Of a stretch of DNA of 64,000 nucleotides, positions 38,925 to 50,800 are shown piece after piece. This DNA comes from Mimachlamys varia (taxonomy: Eukaryota > Mollusca > Bivalvia > Pectinida > Pectinidae), in the NCBI GenBank assembly GCA_947623455.1, contig OX392534.1, positions 35,593,426 to 35,657,425 on the forward strand. Direction: 5' to 3'. Within the stretch, counting starts at the first letter, position 1. Each line of letters begins with the position of its first letter. The notes below the pieces were generated by a model, which made no database searches, was not told the DNA's origin, and saw only the letters and a program-made list of their open reading frames with translations. A program made the translations under genes and the position numbers.

Positions 38925-39042
38925 ATGTCGACTGCAGGAGATGTTGGTACTCGAGATGGAGAAGCTAGGCAATATCTCGAAAATCATCGAGTACTTGAGT
39001 TGTTCAACAACTTGACATCACAGCTTATTTATAACAGACCAG
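38925..39042 (+). CDS. EFCAB10: EFCAB10 exon 1
   Basis: It starts MSTAGDVGTRDGEARQYLEN. It is 118 nt and ends in phase 1 before GTAAAG. Confidence 0.87.
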
Positions 39043-42000
39043 GTAAAGTTTCAATTAGAAAAAGACTTGTGTGGTTCTAAGGATTTATTTCCATCTTAAC
39101 TGCCGACTTAAAGGTGTAGTCAATTCGCCCCTTTAATAAACAATGGTCCGAAATGTCTTCTAGATCATCGTTGTAAGAAAATGTATTCTGTTATTTGTAC
39201 AACTTGTACATGTTTATAAAAGGAAATGTATGTTTTTAATGCATTGTTCTTTTATTTATTTATCAATATAGATTCTATACATGTAGACTTGATATGTTTC
39301 TCTCTTTATTTCAGATGAACCCAAAAAGTTTATGATAGATGTTTTAGAAAAACTTCAGAAGTCAAAAATAACCAGATTGGACTACCCCTGCCTGTTCGAT
39401 GACTCCAACATCCAGTCAGTGTTTGGCATGCTAGACCCAACTAACCGTGGATGTGTAACCTTCCAGCAGTATTCAGCAGGTTATCTTATAATCTATTCCA
39501 GCATCTCCCAGCTGCAACTCGCTTATACGCAGCCTCAAGTGACCTAAATATGCTGTTTCCGAGATACAACTTTCCGGAATAAATGTCACATGATTTGACA
39601 GTCTTGTGGTACATTCAGGGGGCATGTACATTAATGTATACATGTACAGTACTTCCGGTGTAGTGGTAAATCGGTAGTTAATCAACTTTGATGGCGTAAA
39701 ACATGGTAAATTAGGACAAAAAATACCGAAATTTAGGATGCTCTAACAAAGTTATTTCTACTGAACAGTGCCATGTAGATAAACATGACGTTTGGAAACT
39801 CATAGCAGCTCTTTTTGATTAATGTTTTATTGTACTGATGCTTTGACGGTACACCGGAATTATACATGCCCACCCCACCCCCTGAATCCCTAAACTTTGA
39901 TATGGAAACTTTGATAATTATAACCACTTTTGTGAATCTGAAAGTAACATCCATTTAAAAAACCATTGGTAGTGATAAAATTTCATCACTGTCCTAATTG
40001 ATATGGTTTATCATCGCATTACTTTAAAAATCCATTATTCAGTTTAACATATGCAAGAAAAGCTGCCTTGATATAGAAAATGAAACATTTATACTATAAC
40101 TGGGTATTTCATAAACAGGGTCCTTTCCTTAATAAATGTTGTCCTTCTGCATAGTTTTCATGAGAATCCTGAAAATTACTGGGGTCCTTATAATAAGGCT
40201 TTTCAGTTTCTATGCTTGAAACAGATATATATAGCAACAACTTCAACACAAATCCTGCAATAACCATATTTGCATGACCATCTAAGAAATACTGTATCAG
40301 TTACAAACGATAAGCAGAGCAAATCAATTTGAATCCAAATATCATATATATGTATGTTATTTTTCCCCAAAAAATCTTCATACATTAACTTCTTTGAGTT
40401 GTAATACTAATAGTGTCCAATATCAGGTTAGAATTAGAAACCGCAGGCTGTCACACCTAGCCATATCCTGATGAGACAGTTCTTGTGTTCATATGAACAG
40501 ATTCTGTGTGCAAACCAATGCAATTCATTTTTCAAATGACAAATTGATTAAAAATCAGGATTTTGACAATGATTTGGAAGAATTTTGTGAAGACATATAC
40601 AATGTACATGTATACATAAAGCCAAGTATGATTTTGGTCTTAAAATAACATTATTTGATTCAGACTTGTAATTCAATTACGGTAAACCACTGAGCTACAA
40701 AAAAGTTGATCTTCTACACAGAATCCATGCTCCAGTATGAGAATGGTTCCGATTTGAGTTAGGGGCCTCCTAGAAATTAAACCATTAAAACATTTTGAAA
40801 TAAGAATCATATAATTCATGTGACTTGGGTGCATTTTTAAATTTTTTGTTTTAATACTTTATTCCCATTTTTATAATTATTAAATTGTCACAACTAGCAT
40901 TTTAAAACCTGTAAAATTTCCAACATACCAGTGACAGTTTAAAGACAAAATAGGAAATAACATCCACATTATCAAGTTCAACCTTTCAAATTTGAAATCA
41001 TTCAGTTTTAATTTTTTTTTTTAATTTTTTTTTACCAACAGCGCTGACAACACTTGGTGTAAAAGACTTTGATGAAAATCCTGAAGGACTTGCAGAAGAC
41101 AGAATTACTTTCGAAACATTTCTTAAAGAAGCGTAAGTCAATACTATTTGTATATAAATACAACTTTTATATAAATCTGTGTGCAACAGAATAGCTCATA
41201 AAATCTCAGTTAACACTGAAATCCTTTTTTGAATCTAACAAATACTGTAATTTTCAGGGTGTAGAAACACTCATATTATATATATATATATTTAGTAAAA
41301 TAAGTATGTACTTACTACTTAAATATTGACCCCTAATTATGTGGTTATAGATTACATATATACAGACTATATACATGGTCTAAGATCCATTGTCAATGCA
41401 ATAATTTCCCATAACTATGACAGCGTTTTCCCTGACTTGCAGAAACCTGCATTTTGACTCCTAAATATACCAACTTACTCTCAAAATTGATGAAGTTTTA
41501 CTCAATATTATTAGATTTGAGGGTCCCAGGGAAAACCCTGTATGACTTTTTCAAACTTGAAAGTATCCACTTTGACAGTTACTATAGCCTTCACTTATTT
41601 ATCTAGTCTTTTAAAGTCTCTGTTAAAACAATTTCTTAAGAGATAATCCTGTTTCTCCATAAAACTCAGTAAATATGTGAAATGTTTGAGTCTGTCTATT
41701 ATGTGATCTAATGTTATTGCATATGTACAATTTTAAATACTTTAATTCTATTTCAAATAGGTAGTCTGCACGGAGTATTTGAACTGGAACCCTAATATCT
41801 CAAATATTTGGGTTACATTTCAAATACTCCATGTAGAGAACCCCATCTCACCGCTAAATTTTACTGGCCCTTACATTGATGTCATATTGCAATTTATCCC
41901 ATTATTTTATCCTAAAGATGAGACAGGGTTATTTAACACAAAATAGGACATTAAGTTAGAACAAATATCAGAAATATCACTTAAAATGAAACAAATGTTT

Positions 42001-42171
42001 ACATTTACACCATTTTAATTTTTTGAAAATCGTTGGTTGTTTTTGAAATTTACATGAAATTACATTTCTATATATTATTGTTATACCTTAATTTAAGAAT
42101 TAATAAGATTTTTTTTATTTTTCAGACGGAAAGGACTATCCGATGCATCAGCCACATTTTCAGAAAGTTAA
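38925..42171 (+). CDS. EFCAB10: EF-hand calcium-binding domain protein 10, four exons
   Basis: Exons are 38925-39042, 39315-39479, 41042-41132 and 42126-42171, with phases 1, 1, 2 and stop. Together they give 139 residues, close to the known short length of EFCAB10. The N-terminal part (residues about 15-60; ARQYLENHRVLELFNNLTSQ) is the RIIa/DPY30-like dimerisation-docking helix pair seen in cilium-associated proteins. One EF-hand loop, DPTNRGCVTFQQ, follows; it lacks acidic residues at positions 5 and 12, so calcium binding is doubtful. All introns have GT/AG borders. The start Met has context CAAAATGT. Vertebrate orthologues are linked to motile cilia, and the role here is inferred. Confidence 0.87.
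39315..39479 (+). CDS. EFCAB10: EFCAB10 exon 2
   Basis: It covers EPKKFMIDVLEKLQ to the EF-hand loop. It is 165 nt, with acceptor TTTCAG and donor GTTATC. Confidence 0.87.
41042..41132 (+). CDS. EFCAB10: EFCAB10 exon 3
   Basis: It encodes LTTLGVKDFDEN...ITFETFLKEA. It is 91 nt, follows a long T tract and ACAG, and has donor GTAAGT. Confidence 0.87.
42126..42171 (+). CDS. EFCAB10: EFCAB10 exon 4 with stop
   Basis: It encodes RKGLSDASATFSES then TAA. The acceptor TTTTTCAG ends at 42125. Confidence 0.85.
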
Positions 42172-42249
42172 ACATGGACACTTTTTAAATCATTGTAAAT
42201 ATTCACTGTGACGGATCATTAGAGACACTAAATTCATCCATCTGTTCAT

Positions 42250-42255
42250 AATAAA
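42250..42255 (+). promoter_or_regulatory. EFCAB10 poly(A) signal
   Basis: A canonical AATAAA lies 79 bp after the stop codon. Confidence 0.65.
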
Positions 42256-42689
42256 CCATTGATATTAAATGTAACAGCATCAAAATAGTTTTGATCTTCT
42301 TTATTGTTTGAAAATATTGTAGAAACTATAGAAAACAATATTGGTGAACAATATTGATAAACCAGTATAATGTTAGGCAAGGAGATCCAATGTCCTGTAG
42401 TTATAAGTAGTGGTTGGCTAGTGTATTGGTCTGATGGAAAAATCTGAGGTGGATTTTGACTTACTCCAGTACAGCTCCACCAAAGGGAGGTAAATACAAG
42501 AAAATAAGTGATTGAGTGTCAGCATGAAGGATTAGTCCTTAAATATACAAGTTTCATGAGTTAAAATTAGCCATTTTAAATAAATTTGATTCTGACCTTC
42601 TGTTAAGGTCACATATATGGGATGGATATCAGTTGAGAGGTGAAGGCTCCTTGGGCCTCTTGTATCAATAATCAAATGGAATCCTTGAT

Positions 42690-43395
42690 GTTGCTGTTTG
42701 GCATCTGTTCTTTAGCTTTGCCACCTGTCGCTAAGTTTTGCTGTCTAAGCCACCTGTTCCTTAACTTTGTTGTCTAAGCCACCTGTTCCTTAACTTTGTT
42801 GTCATTGCCATTTGTCACTAAGCTATGTTGTCTTTGCCACCTGTTGCTAAGCTTTGTTGTCTTTGCCACCTGTTGCTAAGCTTTGTTGTCATTGCCACCT
42901 GTTGCTGAGCTATGTTGTCTTTGCCACCTGTTGCTAAGCTATGTTGTCATTGCCACATGTTGTTAAGCCATGCTGTCTCTGCCACCTGTTGCTAAGCCAT
43001 GTTGTCTCTGCCACCTGTAGCTAAGCCATGTTGTCTCTGCCACTTGTTGCTAAGCCATGTTGTCTCTGCCACCTGTTGCCAAGCTATGTTGTCTTTGCCA
43101 CATGTTGCTTAGCTTTGTTGTCTTTGCCACCTGTTGCTTAGCTATGTTGTGTTTGCCACCTGTTGCTAAGCTATGTTGTTTTTGCCACATGTTGCTTAGC
43201 TTTGTTGTCTTTGCCACCTGTTGCTTAGCTATGTTGTTTTTGCCACCTGTTGCTAAGCTATGTTGTTTTTGACACCTGTTGCTTTGTTTTGTTGTTTGCC
43301 ACCTGTTGCTAAGCTTTGTTGTCTTTGCCACCTGTTGCTAAGCTTTGTTGTGTTCGCCACCTGTTGCTTAGCTTTGTTGTCAATGCCACCCTATG
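42690..43395. repeat. 27-28-bp minisatellite
   Basis: About 25 copies of GCCACCTGTTGCTAAGC plus a TTTGTTGTCTTT-type remainder lie in tandem. Open frames on both strands here are repeat artefacts. Confidence 0.9.
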
Positions 43396-43579
43396 CTTAG
43401 CTCTATTATACTTGATAATTTATCTAATACCTTACACAATACATTTTGTATGTACCCGATTCGTGTTTGGCCTTTAGCTGATCGTTCGCCCCGGAAAGGC
43501 TTTAGGCTCGTTCCCCTGACCACCGAGACAAAATTGGTATTGACACGTGTGCTTTTCTTGGAACGACCGGTTCACCCAT

Positions 43580-43830
43580 GTATTGTCATTATAATGTGAC
43601 CTGGCGGAGTGTACTGTCGGTGGCCTTCGGCAGTATAATTTAGCATGGTAGCACTTTAAATCGGTACAAGTTCCAGACTATAGCAAGGTGACTTTCATGA
43701 ACATAGGGCAGCCTCTCAAATACAAACTAATTCAACAAATACACTCACATCACATACACCAGGAGACCGTCCTTAAATGACCTTAGCTTTCTAAAGGACG
43801 TAAAATTAAACAGAACAAAACGAATACAAG
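43580..43830 (+). repeat. SINE with shared GTCCTTAAATGACC tail
   Basis: The body has GTGACCTGGCGGAGTGTACT, GGCCTTCGGCAGTATAAT and GTAGCACTTTAAATCGG, and ends with GACCGTCCTTAAATGACCTT and a block like AGGACGTAAAATTAAAC. The tail matches copies at 23160, 32400 and 55490. Confidence 0.6.
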
Positions 43831-43961
43831 TTTAAAGTTAACAAAATGTAACACTTTTACGTTCAAAAGGACTTTTAGATTATACTGAAAGTATTTATTC
43901 AACATTTTGATATATCTCTTTTAAGATTTTTTATTGTATGTGTTTGTTAACGATTAATTAA

Positions 43962-45782
43962 AGAGGCATCACGGTAAAACTATATTTTTTTATGCTTATT
44001 TAGAATTATTGTATATATGAATTAAATGTATAATCTTGTGGAAAATTAATGGGTGATTTACGCTGAAATATGTTCTCAAAAACTTAAATTAATAATTAAA
44101 AAAGGGAATCACTATTCGTTGATCAACGATTTGGACATGTAAATTTTTTTGCGTCACATATGATAACGCATGCGCATAACAAGCTACATCGGTAAACAAA
44201 AAATGGCGATCCGCGTGACCTACATGTAACCACGGAAGTCCGTGATGTAACTACCAAGCGAAAAGTGGCCGAATGGTCAAACTTTAACGTAATGATTATA
44301 CTTATTACGGAAGCATAATGAGGGATGGGAAGTATTCAAGGGAGAGACTAACAGCCCAATTGTCTGCATGGTACAGTTTTCCTCTGGATAGCCGTTGACA
44401 CAGTTTTGATTTGGTTTTGGGGCCTCCCAAGGGATAACTCTTTCATTCCTCTGTTACATGAAATGCGTGTGTAAAACTAGAAAGCGTGTTTTGTAATATT
44501 CCTTTTATAATATTCCAGTAAAACGGCATTATTGAATTATATTGCTGAAGAGAAAGACCTTTTTTCTTTTTTCACATATAAGAAAAACCGTATAGGGGGG
44601 GGTTACGTTGTAAAACGCCGGTATAGGTGCGATTGAGTTTAATGTATACAGATTCAATTTGGACAAAATGAATAAATTTATGTCACCATGTGCGGATAAA
44701 AAATGCTTGTCATACCTTAACTATAAAATACGGATTGTACAAATATCATCGGGTTTGGACCCCGGTATTGAATTTGATATGAATCAAAATATATGCATTA
44801 TATAAGTGAAGTCTTTAATTTATAAAAAATAAAATAAAATACATGTATGTCCCATGTCTGCAGTTGTGTTGAGAATGTTAACGAACCTTTAAATTTACAT
44901 AAAAAAGTAAAATGAAAACGAGCTATCATAACATATATAAATGGATTAAGTATTGGACAATTTATCTTCTCGGCAAGTTTCAAATTTAATATATATATTA
45001 TACATGTATTCTACAGTGCGTGGTACGTCATATGAGTGCACGGACTTCCGTGATATATAATTGTAAGTGTTAAAGTATGTTGACGCTGAAAGTTGGATAG
45101 ATTTTAGATGAATATATAGATAGTCTGAACAAAAATCTTCAAGACATAGAGTTGTATAAAAAAAAAATCGGAATCATTTCATTTTATTTATGTACTTTTC
45201 AATGCATGCACACCTTTTGTGAAATGGATATAAATGAGGATTCGTGAAGATAATTTTTTACAGAAATTAAGGTTTGTCCTATGGTTGTCATCGTCGGAAA
45301 CTCACATGACACTGTTAAAAGTACAATGTAAGAGTTCAGTGTCGTGTGGATTTCTGGCCATGCACCCATTTGTATCGGTTTCAGTCAGGTACTGATGCCG
45401 ATAAATGATGCAGAGATGTTAGACGACATTAATTTCTTCATATGAATATCGTGTGTAATTAACGTCTGATTATTAATGTGAATGTGATTCAATAAATTTA
45501 TACACGGACTTTGTGTCTGTTTCATCATCGGACCAATATATTACGCGTCCCCTCCCTTTGGGCCCCTCGTCGACTTGCGACAAATACAGAAATGTAGTCA
45601 GTTGAATGACGCGTGATCAGCGCTATTTTTATCGGGCTTTCCCGAGGAATGCAATTTTGCAAGTGGCTAATAAACACATTTTGAGTGGACTTTGAATATT
45701 GAAATAACAGGAAAATGTATCTGGTAGTGCAGATAGCATGTACATTCAAGAACTTCATTGTAGACTTCCCCGGGATGCCCCT
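43962..45782. mobile_element. 1.8-kb TTAA-flanked non-autonomous DNA transposon, copy A
   Basis: It is flanked by TTAA on both sides (43958-43961, 45783-45786). The termini AGAGGCATCACGG and CCGGGATGCCCCT are imperfect inverted repeats. The whole body is homologous, in opposite orientation, to 61947-63733. No transposase frame is visible. TTAA duplication with AGGG-type ends fits Kolobok-like elements; piggyBac also uses TTAA. The assignment is tentative. Confidence 0.75.
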
Positions 45783-45958
45783 TTAACTGGAGTCCAAACG
45801 CAAGTTCACAGTCCATTGCTCATCAATACCAGATCGTAGCATCTATATCTGCATTCTTTAGTTTGATTCCGCCATTCTCAACTCTCTCTCTCTAGACTCT
45901 CCGCTCCATGACTGTGCATGTGTCCTTTCTGACTCTCTGACCGGCTATATATTGGGAC

Positions 45959-46235
45959 GGCTGGCGGGTGCGAGAGTCAGAATTATTTTTCTAATGAATA
46001 TGCAAAATTTTAGTGACCCGTCCACGGCCATTTTCAACCAAATGTCAGGAATCTGGTTATTTTTCTGAAACAGGTGGCGACAGTTAGTTAACAAATTGAT
46101 ACCATTAATTTGCATGTGTAAAAATGCATGTTGCATATCATAAAATAGTGCTTAATCAGCGATCTGTGGACGAGTCGCCGCTTAAATTTCGTATATTTAT
46201 TAAAAGGAAAATTCTGACCCTTGCACCAGCCAGCC
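45959..46235. mobile_element. MITE-like foldback element
   Basis: Arms GGCTGGCGGGTGCGAGAGTC (from 45959) and, at the right, GACCCTTGCACCAGCCAGCC (to 46235) are inverted repeats of about 35 bp with mismatches. It has no coding capacity. Confidence 0.6.
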
Positions 46236-46597
46236 GGGGTCAGTGTGTAAGTAAACTTTTTCTAGCTCTGGGCCTGTTTTTACGAATCTGATACTATATG
46301 CTCTTCAACATGAATTATACACGCAATCTAATTTCTTGTTCTTGGCAGTTTGAAATCAAAAATAATAATATATTTATTTGGAAAAAAAATGACAAGAGTT
46401 AAACGTGAAACATAATTTCGATTTGGATTTTGATTGTTTTTAACACAACTGAAACAAGTTACAGAAAAGTTGTGGTTATATAAATACGTAGCGTTTCCTT
46501 ACAAGCAATTTACATGTGCATTTCATGTCCAGTCAACCTTTTTCAGTTACGAAAATGATCTTTAACTTTTCCCATATTGATTAAATCATTATACCTC

Positions 46598-46870
46598 CGT
46601 TACGAAGTGCGCGTGCGTGTGTGTAGGGGGTATACTGGAATCACCCTGTCTGTCTGTGTGTCTGTCGTCCGTAGTTACTTGTCCGGAGATCTCCTTAACT
46701 AGCGGGCAGATTTCAATGAAAATTCAATGTAGTTGTTCATCGGCATTTTTATTTCAGATTTCAACCACTTTTTAGGGAGTTATTACTTTTAACCACACTT
46801 ACAGTGCAATTTGACTTTGAAAATTTCATTTAAATGATATGACCGACAATACGGACCCTTGCCTAACACC
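46598..46870. repeat. fragment of the TATACCCCC / GACAGACAG element family
   Basis: TTATACCTCCGTTACGAAGT and GGGGGTATACTGGAATCACC, then CTGTCTGTCTGT, match the complement of the right end of the element at 28016-28946. The right boundary is unclear. Confidence 0.5.
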
Positions 46871-47736
46871 AGTGGACATTAAAAATACAACCCAAAAATG
46901 TTTGATTGAAAAATGCAAACTTTATATTTTTTTTACACATGATTTGAATAAAATTACAAAACATTTATATTGATATAAGTATCTATTGTATAAACGCCTA
47001 CGAACAAGTAAAAGAGTTGCATATAGATATGTCATTTGTATAAGAATGAACACTGTACAGAAATATTTATGCCATATTTTGCAATTTAGGTCATAACATG
47101 ACAGTTTTGAAATTATTATCGCTGAATAATTGAAGCAAAAAAAAAAAATTAAATATAAATAAAACCATTATAATATTTGAAAATACACCTGAAATTATTT
47201 TCTTTCCCATCGGCAGATTTGAATACTTTGGTCGTGAATAGTTTTTATTACATACATATGTACATATTCTAGGCTAACTCGACGTTCCACACTGAGATCA
47301 TCTTCGCTAGTCAAGTGTTACGATCCGCACACTCATGTAGATTGCATATAGGTGATCGTAACCCCTGGATATCGAGGATGCACTGATATCTGCATACAAG
47401 TTATCCTTGATTTCTGAAAACGAGAAAGAGTCACACACATTTGCTCTCCTACAATTTTTTCAATTTTTCAAAATCAAGGCCATTTTCCGGTAGTCAATAA
47501 AGCAAACACATGAAGTCATTTGAACGTAACCTACGAAGTTTTTGATTTTTGATTCGGTTGCCATGCAGTTTCAGTTCATTTTGCTTGACATCAGCCAAAC
47601 AGGAACATACTAGGACGTTATTTTCACCACCAGTCGCTTTTTTCAATGGTGTCCTTGAAGCAATTCCATTCCGATAGAGTCATGACAGAATTCTCTTCTA
47701 TATCACATTTAGAGTTGTCTATAAGTTGTTAAATGA
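46871..47736 (-). other. 3' flank/UTR of the CACHD1-like gene
   Basis: On the minus strand this follows the stop codon at 47737. A poly(A) signal candidate (AATAAA on the minus strand) is at 47244-47249. A short repeat with CCCTGGATATCGAGGATG near 47370 also occurs at 35410. Confidence 0.4.
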
Positions 47737-47849
47737 TCACATGATTTGTTGGTATGGTTGCGAGGTCTGTGTAAGCTCGGCTTGGTCCGATGTCCTTTTG
47801 AACAACACTCCGTCAAATACACTGCTCTTTCTTGTGTAATTATTACCAT
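47737..47849 (-). CDS. CACHD1-like last coding exon
   Basis: It encodes GNNYTRKSSVFDGVLFKRTS to QPYQQIM then TGA. The acceptor TTGTAG and phase 1 join correctly to the transmembrane exon. Confidence 0.78.
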
Positions 47850-50800
47850 CTACAACATAATTTATACAGGGTAAAGAATCAATAGAATTGCTTTTTTTCG
47901 CATACTGTTTTAATTGTATAATTTGCATTGCTCTTTGAAATATGTTTACAGCGCTTCATAAAAAAACCTTTAGAGATTTATCAAATCAGTATACAGTAAT
48001 GTAAATGTTTACGTCTTCCGGATATCGCACATAATTACAGGTTTATTTCATAAAAATATGTTGACTTTACAGTTATGAAATTCAATAGAAATGTGTACGA
48101 AATAAGCAATGCCTGGAAATGTTATAAACATGAATCATGCTGCGCAATAAGCTGTTTTGTCCTTCTAGGTATCATCCTTGTTTGTAGGAGTAAAATCTGT
48201 GTTTCAAGTTTGTGAAACAAAAGAGAATTAAGATACGTGAAAAACTCTTCAATTATCAAACTTGATTAAGTACATGTCTTGGTTAATTTCACATTAATCA
48301 TCGGTAAATCATTTAAAGAATCATACCGCGCCACTACTCAAAAAGTTATAACAGATGTATGTCAGATATCATCAGCAGAAAGCGTTTTAGATAGCCATAT
48401 ATATATCTTATCATTTTACATAAATCATCTATACAAGAAACCATGCGTCTTCACCGATTTTATGCCTTAAAGTAATTCCAGCCACAAAGCAGCACAGCAA
48501 GTAAACAATTTATTTCGTAAGCTACGAAATAACTGTGCCTTCGATGAAGCAGAAGACGTTTACTCTTCCGGAACAACTGGTCCTATTCCCTTGTACTTTT
48601 ATAAGGGTATCCATGTGTTTTTTTTCCCTTTTCGTAAACTAACGAGAATTAATGTAAAGCAAGTACTCACTTGATTGACGTTTCCGCCTCTGTCTCACTT
48701 TGTAAATAACTAGTCCTGCGATTAATGATACTACGACAGCTGCTATAATTAGTCCAACTACTAGTCCAGTTCTGTCGTCAGTACTCTCACTGAAACAAAA
48801 ACAAATCACACAGATAACGACAAGATTGTCCTGTTCTGTCGTCAGTACTCTCACTAAAACAAAACAAATCAAACAAATAACGACAAGATTGTCATGTTCT
48901 GTCGTAAGTACTCTCACTGAAACAAAACAAATCAAACAAATAACGACAAGATTGTCCTGTTCTGTCGTCAGTACTCTCACTGAAACAAAACAAAATCACT
49001 CAAATAACGACAAGATTGTCCTGTTCTGTCGTCAGTACTCTCACTGAAACAAAAACAAATCACTCAAATAACAACAAGATTTACTGCTTTTACCTCATTG
49101 GCTTTTATATATTGGTAATATAAGCCAATTACCACAGCTTCTATGAATAGTTTAACTAATAGTCCTGTTCTATCGCCAGTTCTTTAGCTGGAAATAGAAA
49201 GGGTCACTTGTTTCCCAAATAATGATAAGATTACAGTAATATTCCAATTATTTCATATATTTATTCAGCGTAATATATTTGGAAGATATTTTTTTATATT
49301 TCACACAGTAGCTTTGTTACACGTTGCTCAAGTCAACTTTCAAAATAAATAATTTCTTTTTCAATGCTATGTGAATAATCATTATCATTACAAAGGTTAA
49401 TCGTATAGTGTACTTGGCCTCCTTGTATACCATGAAATTAAGTGACGGATGTTTCCTAGCAAAATGACAGTTAAATATCACAGGCGGATATGATTTTGGA
49501 AATGAATTATGATAGTGTATAATGTTATTTTAATATTACCTGAATATGTAATATTGATATGCATGAGGCATGCATAAGAATACTGTAAATTAGAAAACTT
49601 GTTTTCACAATATGATTTAAACATATCCAACATTGTCAACTAGCTTATGTTTAGTTACAATTGCAGTCTACATTGAAGAAATCTTCTTGGTATATTTTGT
49701 TATACATCTATTAACATCGGTAAAATACTTTAACATCACGACAAACAGTCGTTGCACATTTTCACATAATCATTGCGATTTCATCATCATTGTTTATTAT
49801 GGTAAATACAAAAACGTTTTTATTTGTTATTATGCATATTTTAGGTAATGCGCTTCAGTGATAACTTATACATATGTTTTCTGCCAAAATATTCTTCAGA
49901 TGTTGGAGATACACTTAAACTACTAAAATAATATATGCAGATATAAAAAAACTGAAATAATCTTATTATAACAAAACAAATATACACTCAGATATTTTTC
50001 GTTTTGTCATTTTGACCATTCATTCAACAAGATATGAAGGGGTATTGTATTATGATATTGTAATTATTTTGGCGCACTCAAATTTTCACCATATAACCGA
50101 ATTTAAACAGAATAAGCAAAATGATAAATTGGCGCGTTCACAATACTTGTTATAGAAAGCAAGAAACTAGACGTTAACTTTAACCCTAACTAACGCAATA
50201 AAGGAGTCAATCAAATTTCTGAATCAATGTTTTTTTCGGCATACTGCATCTATTACTAAAAAAAGGTTCAGAATATGTGTGTCTTACGTCGTCCCTATCA
50301 ACATGTTATTTGAAACGGCATTCAAATTCTCCACAAATACGAATATATATCATATCAACTTAACCATGTTTTGATCCTTAAACTATTACAATTGATTATA
50401 TACTTACGTCTTGCGATTCTTTTGAGACAAATTATGTCGTGACGGTGTCGTTTTGTGTGCAGGATGTGGCGTTGAAGTGATTAGATGTTCTGCACTGGTT
50501 GTATGTTTGGATGAAGTGGAGCTACTAGACAAAGTGGATAGCTGGGATGAGGTTGCTTCATCAGGGGTCGTTGTTTGTTGGTTCGCTTTAGTTGGCATTT
50601 CTGTTGTTTGTTTCACTTCATGTGTCAAACTTGTCATCTTCGTTGGTAACACAGAGGGGGTGTTTGTTGAGTTGTTAGACATTGTTGGATGATGCGTTTG
50701 GATGTTTGTTGGAGAAGCATTCACTGATATAGTTTGAGGAATATTCGTTGTACTTTTCTTAAATGGTGCAATCATAGATGGTATAGCGCCTCCAGGAACC

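Noticed and set aside
43050..43331. 93-codon minus-strand repetitive frame
   Set aside because: It is a translation of the 27-28-bp minisatellite.
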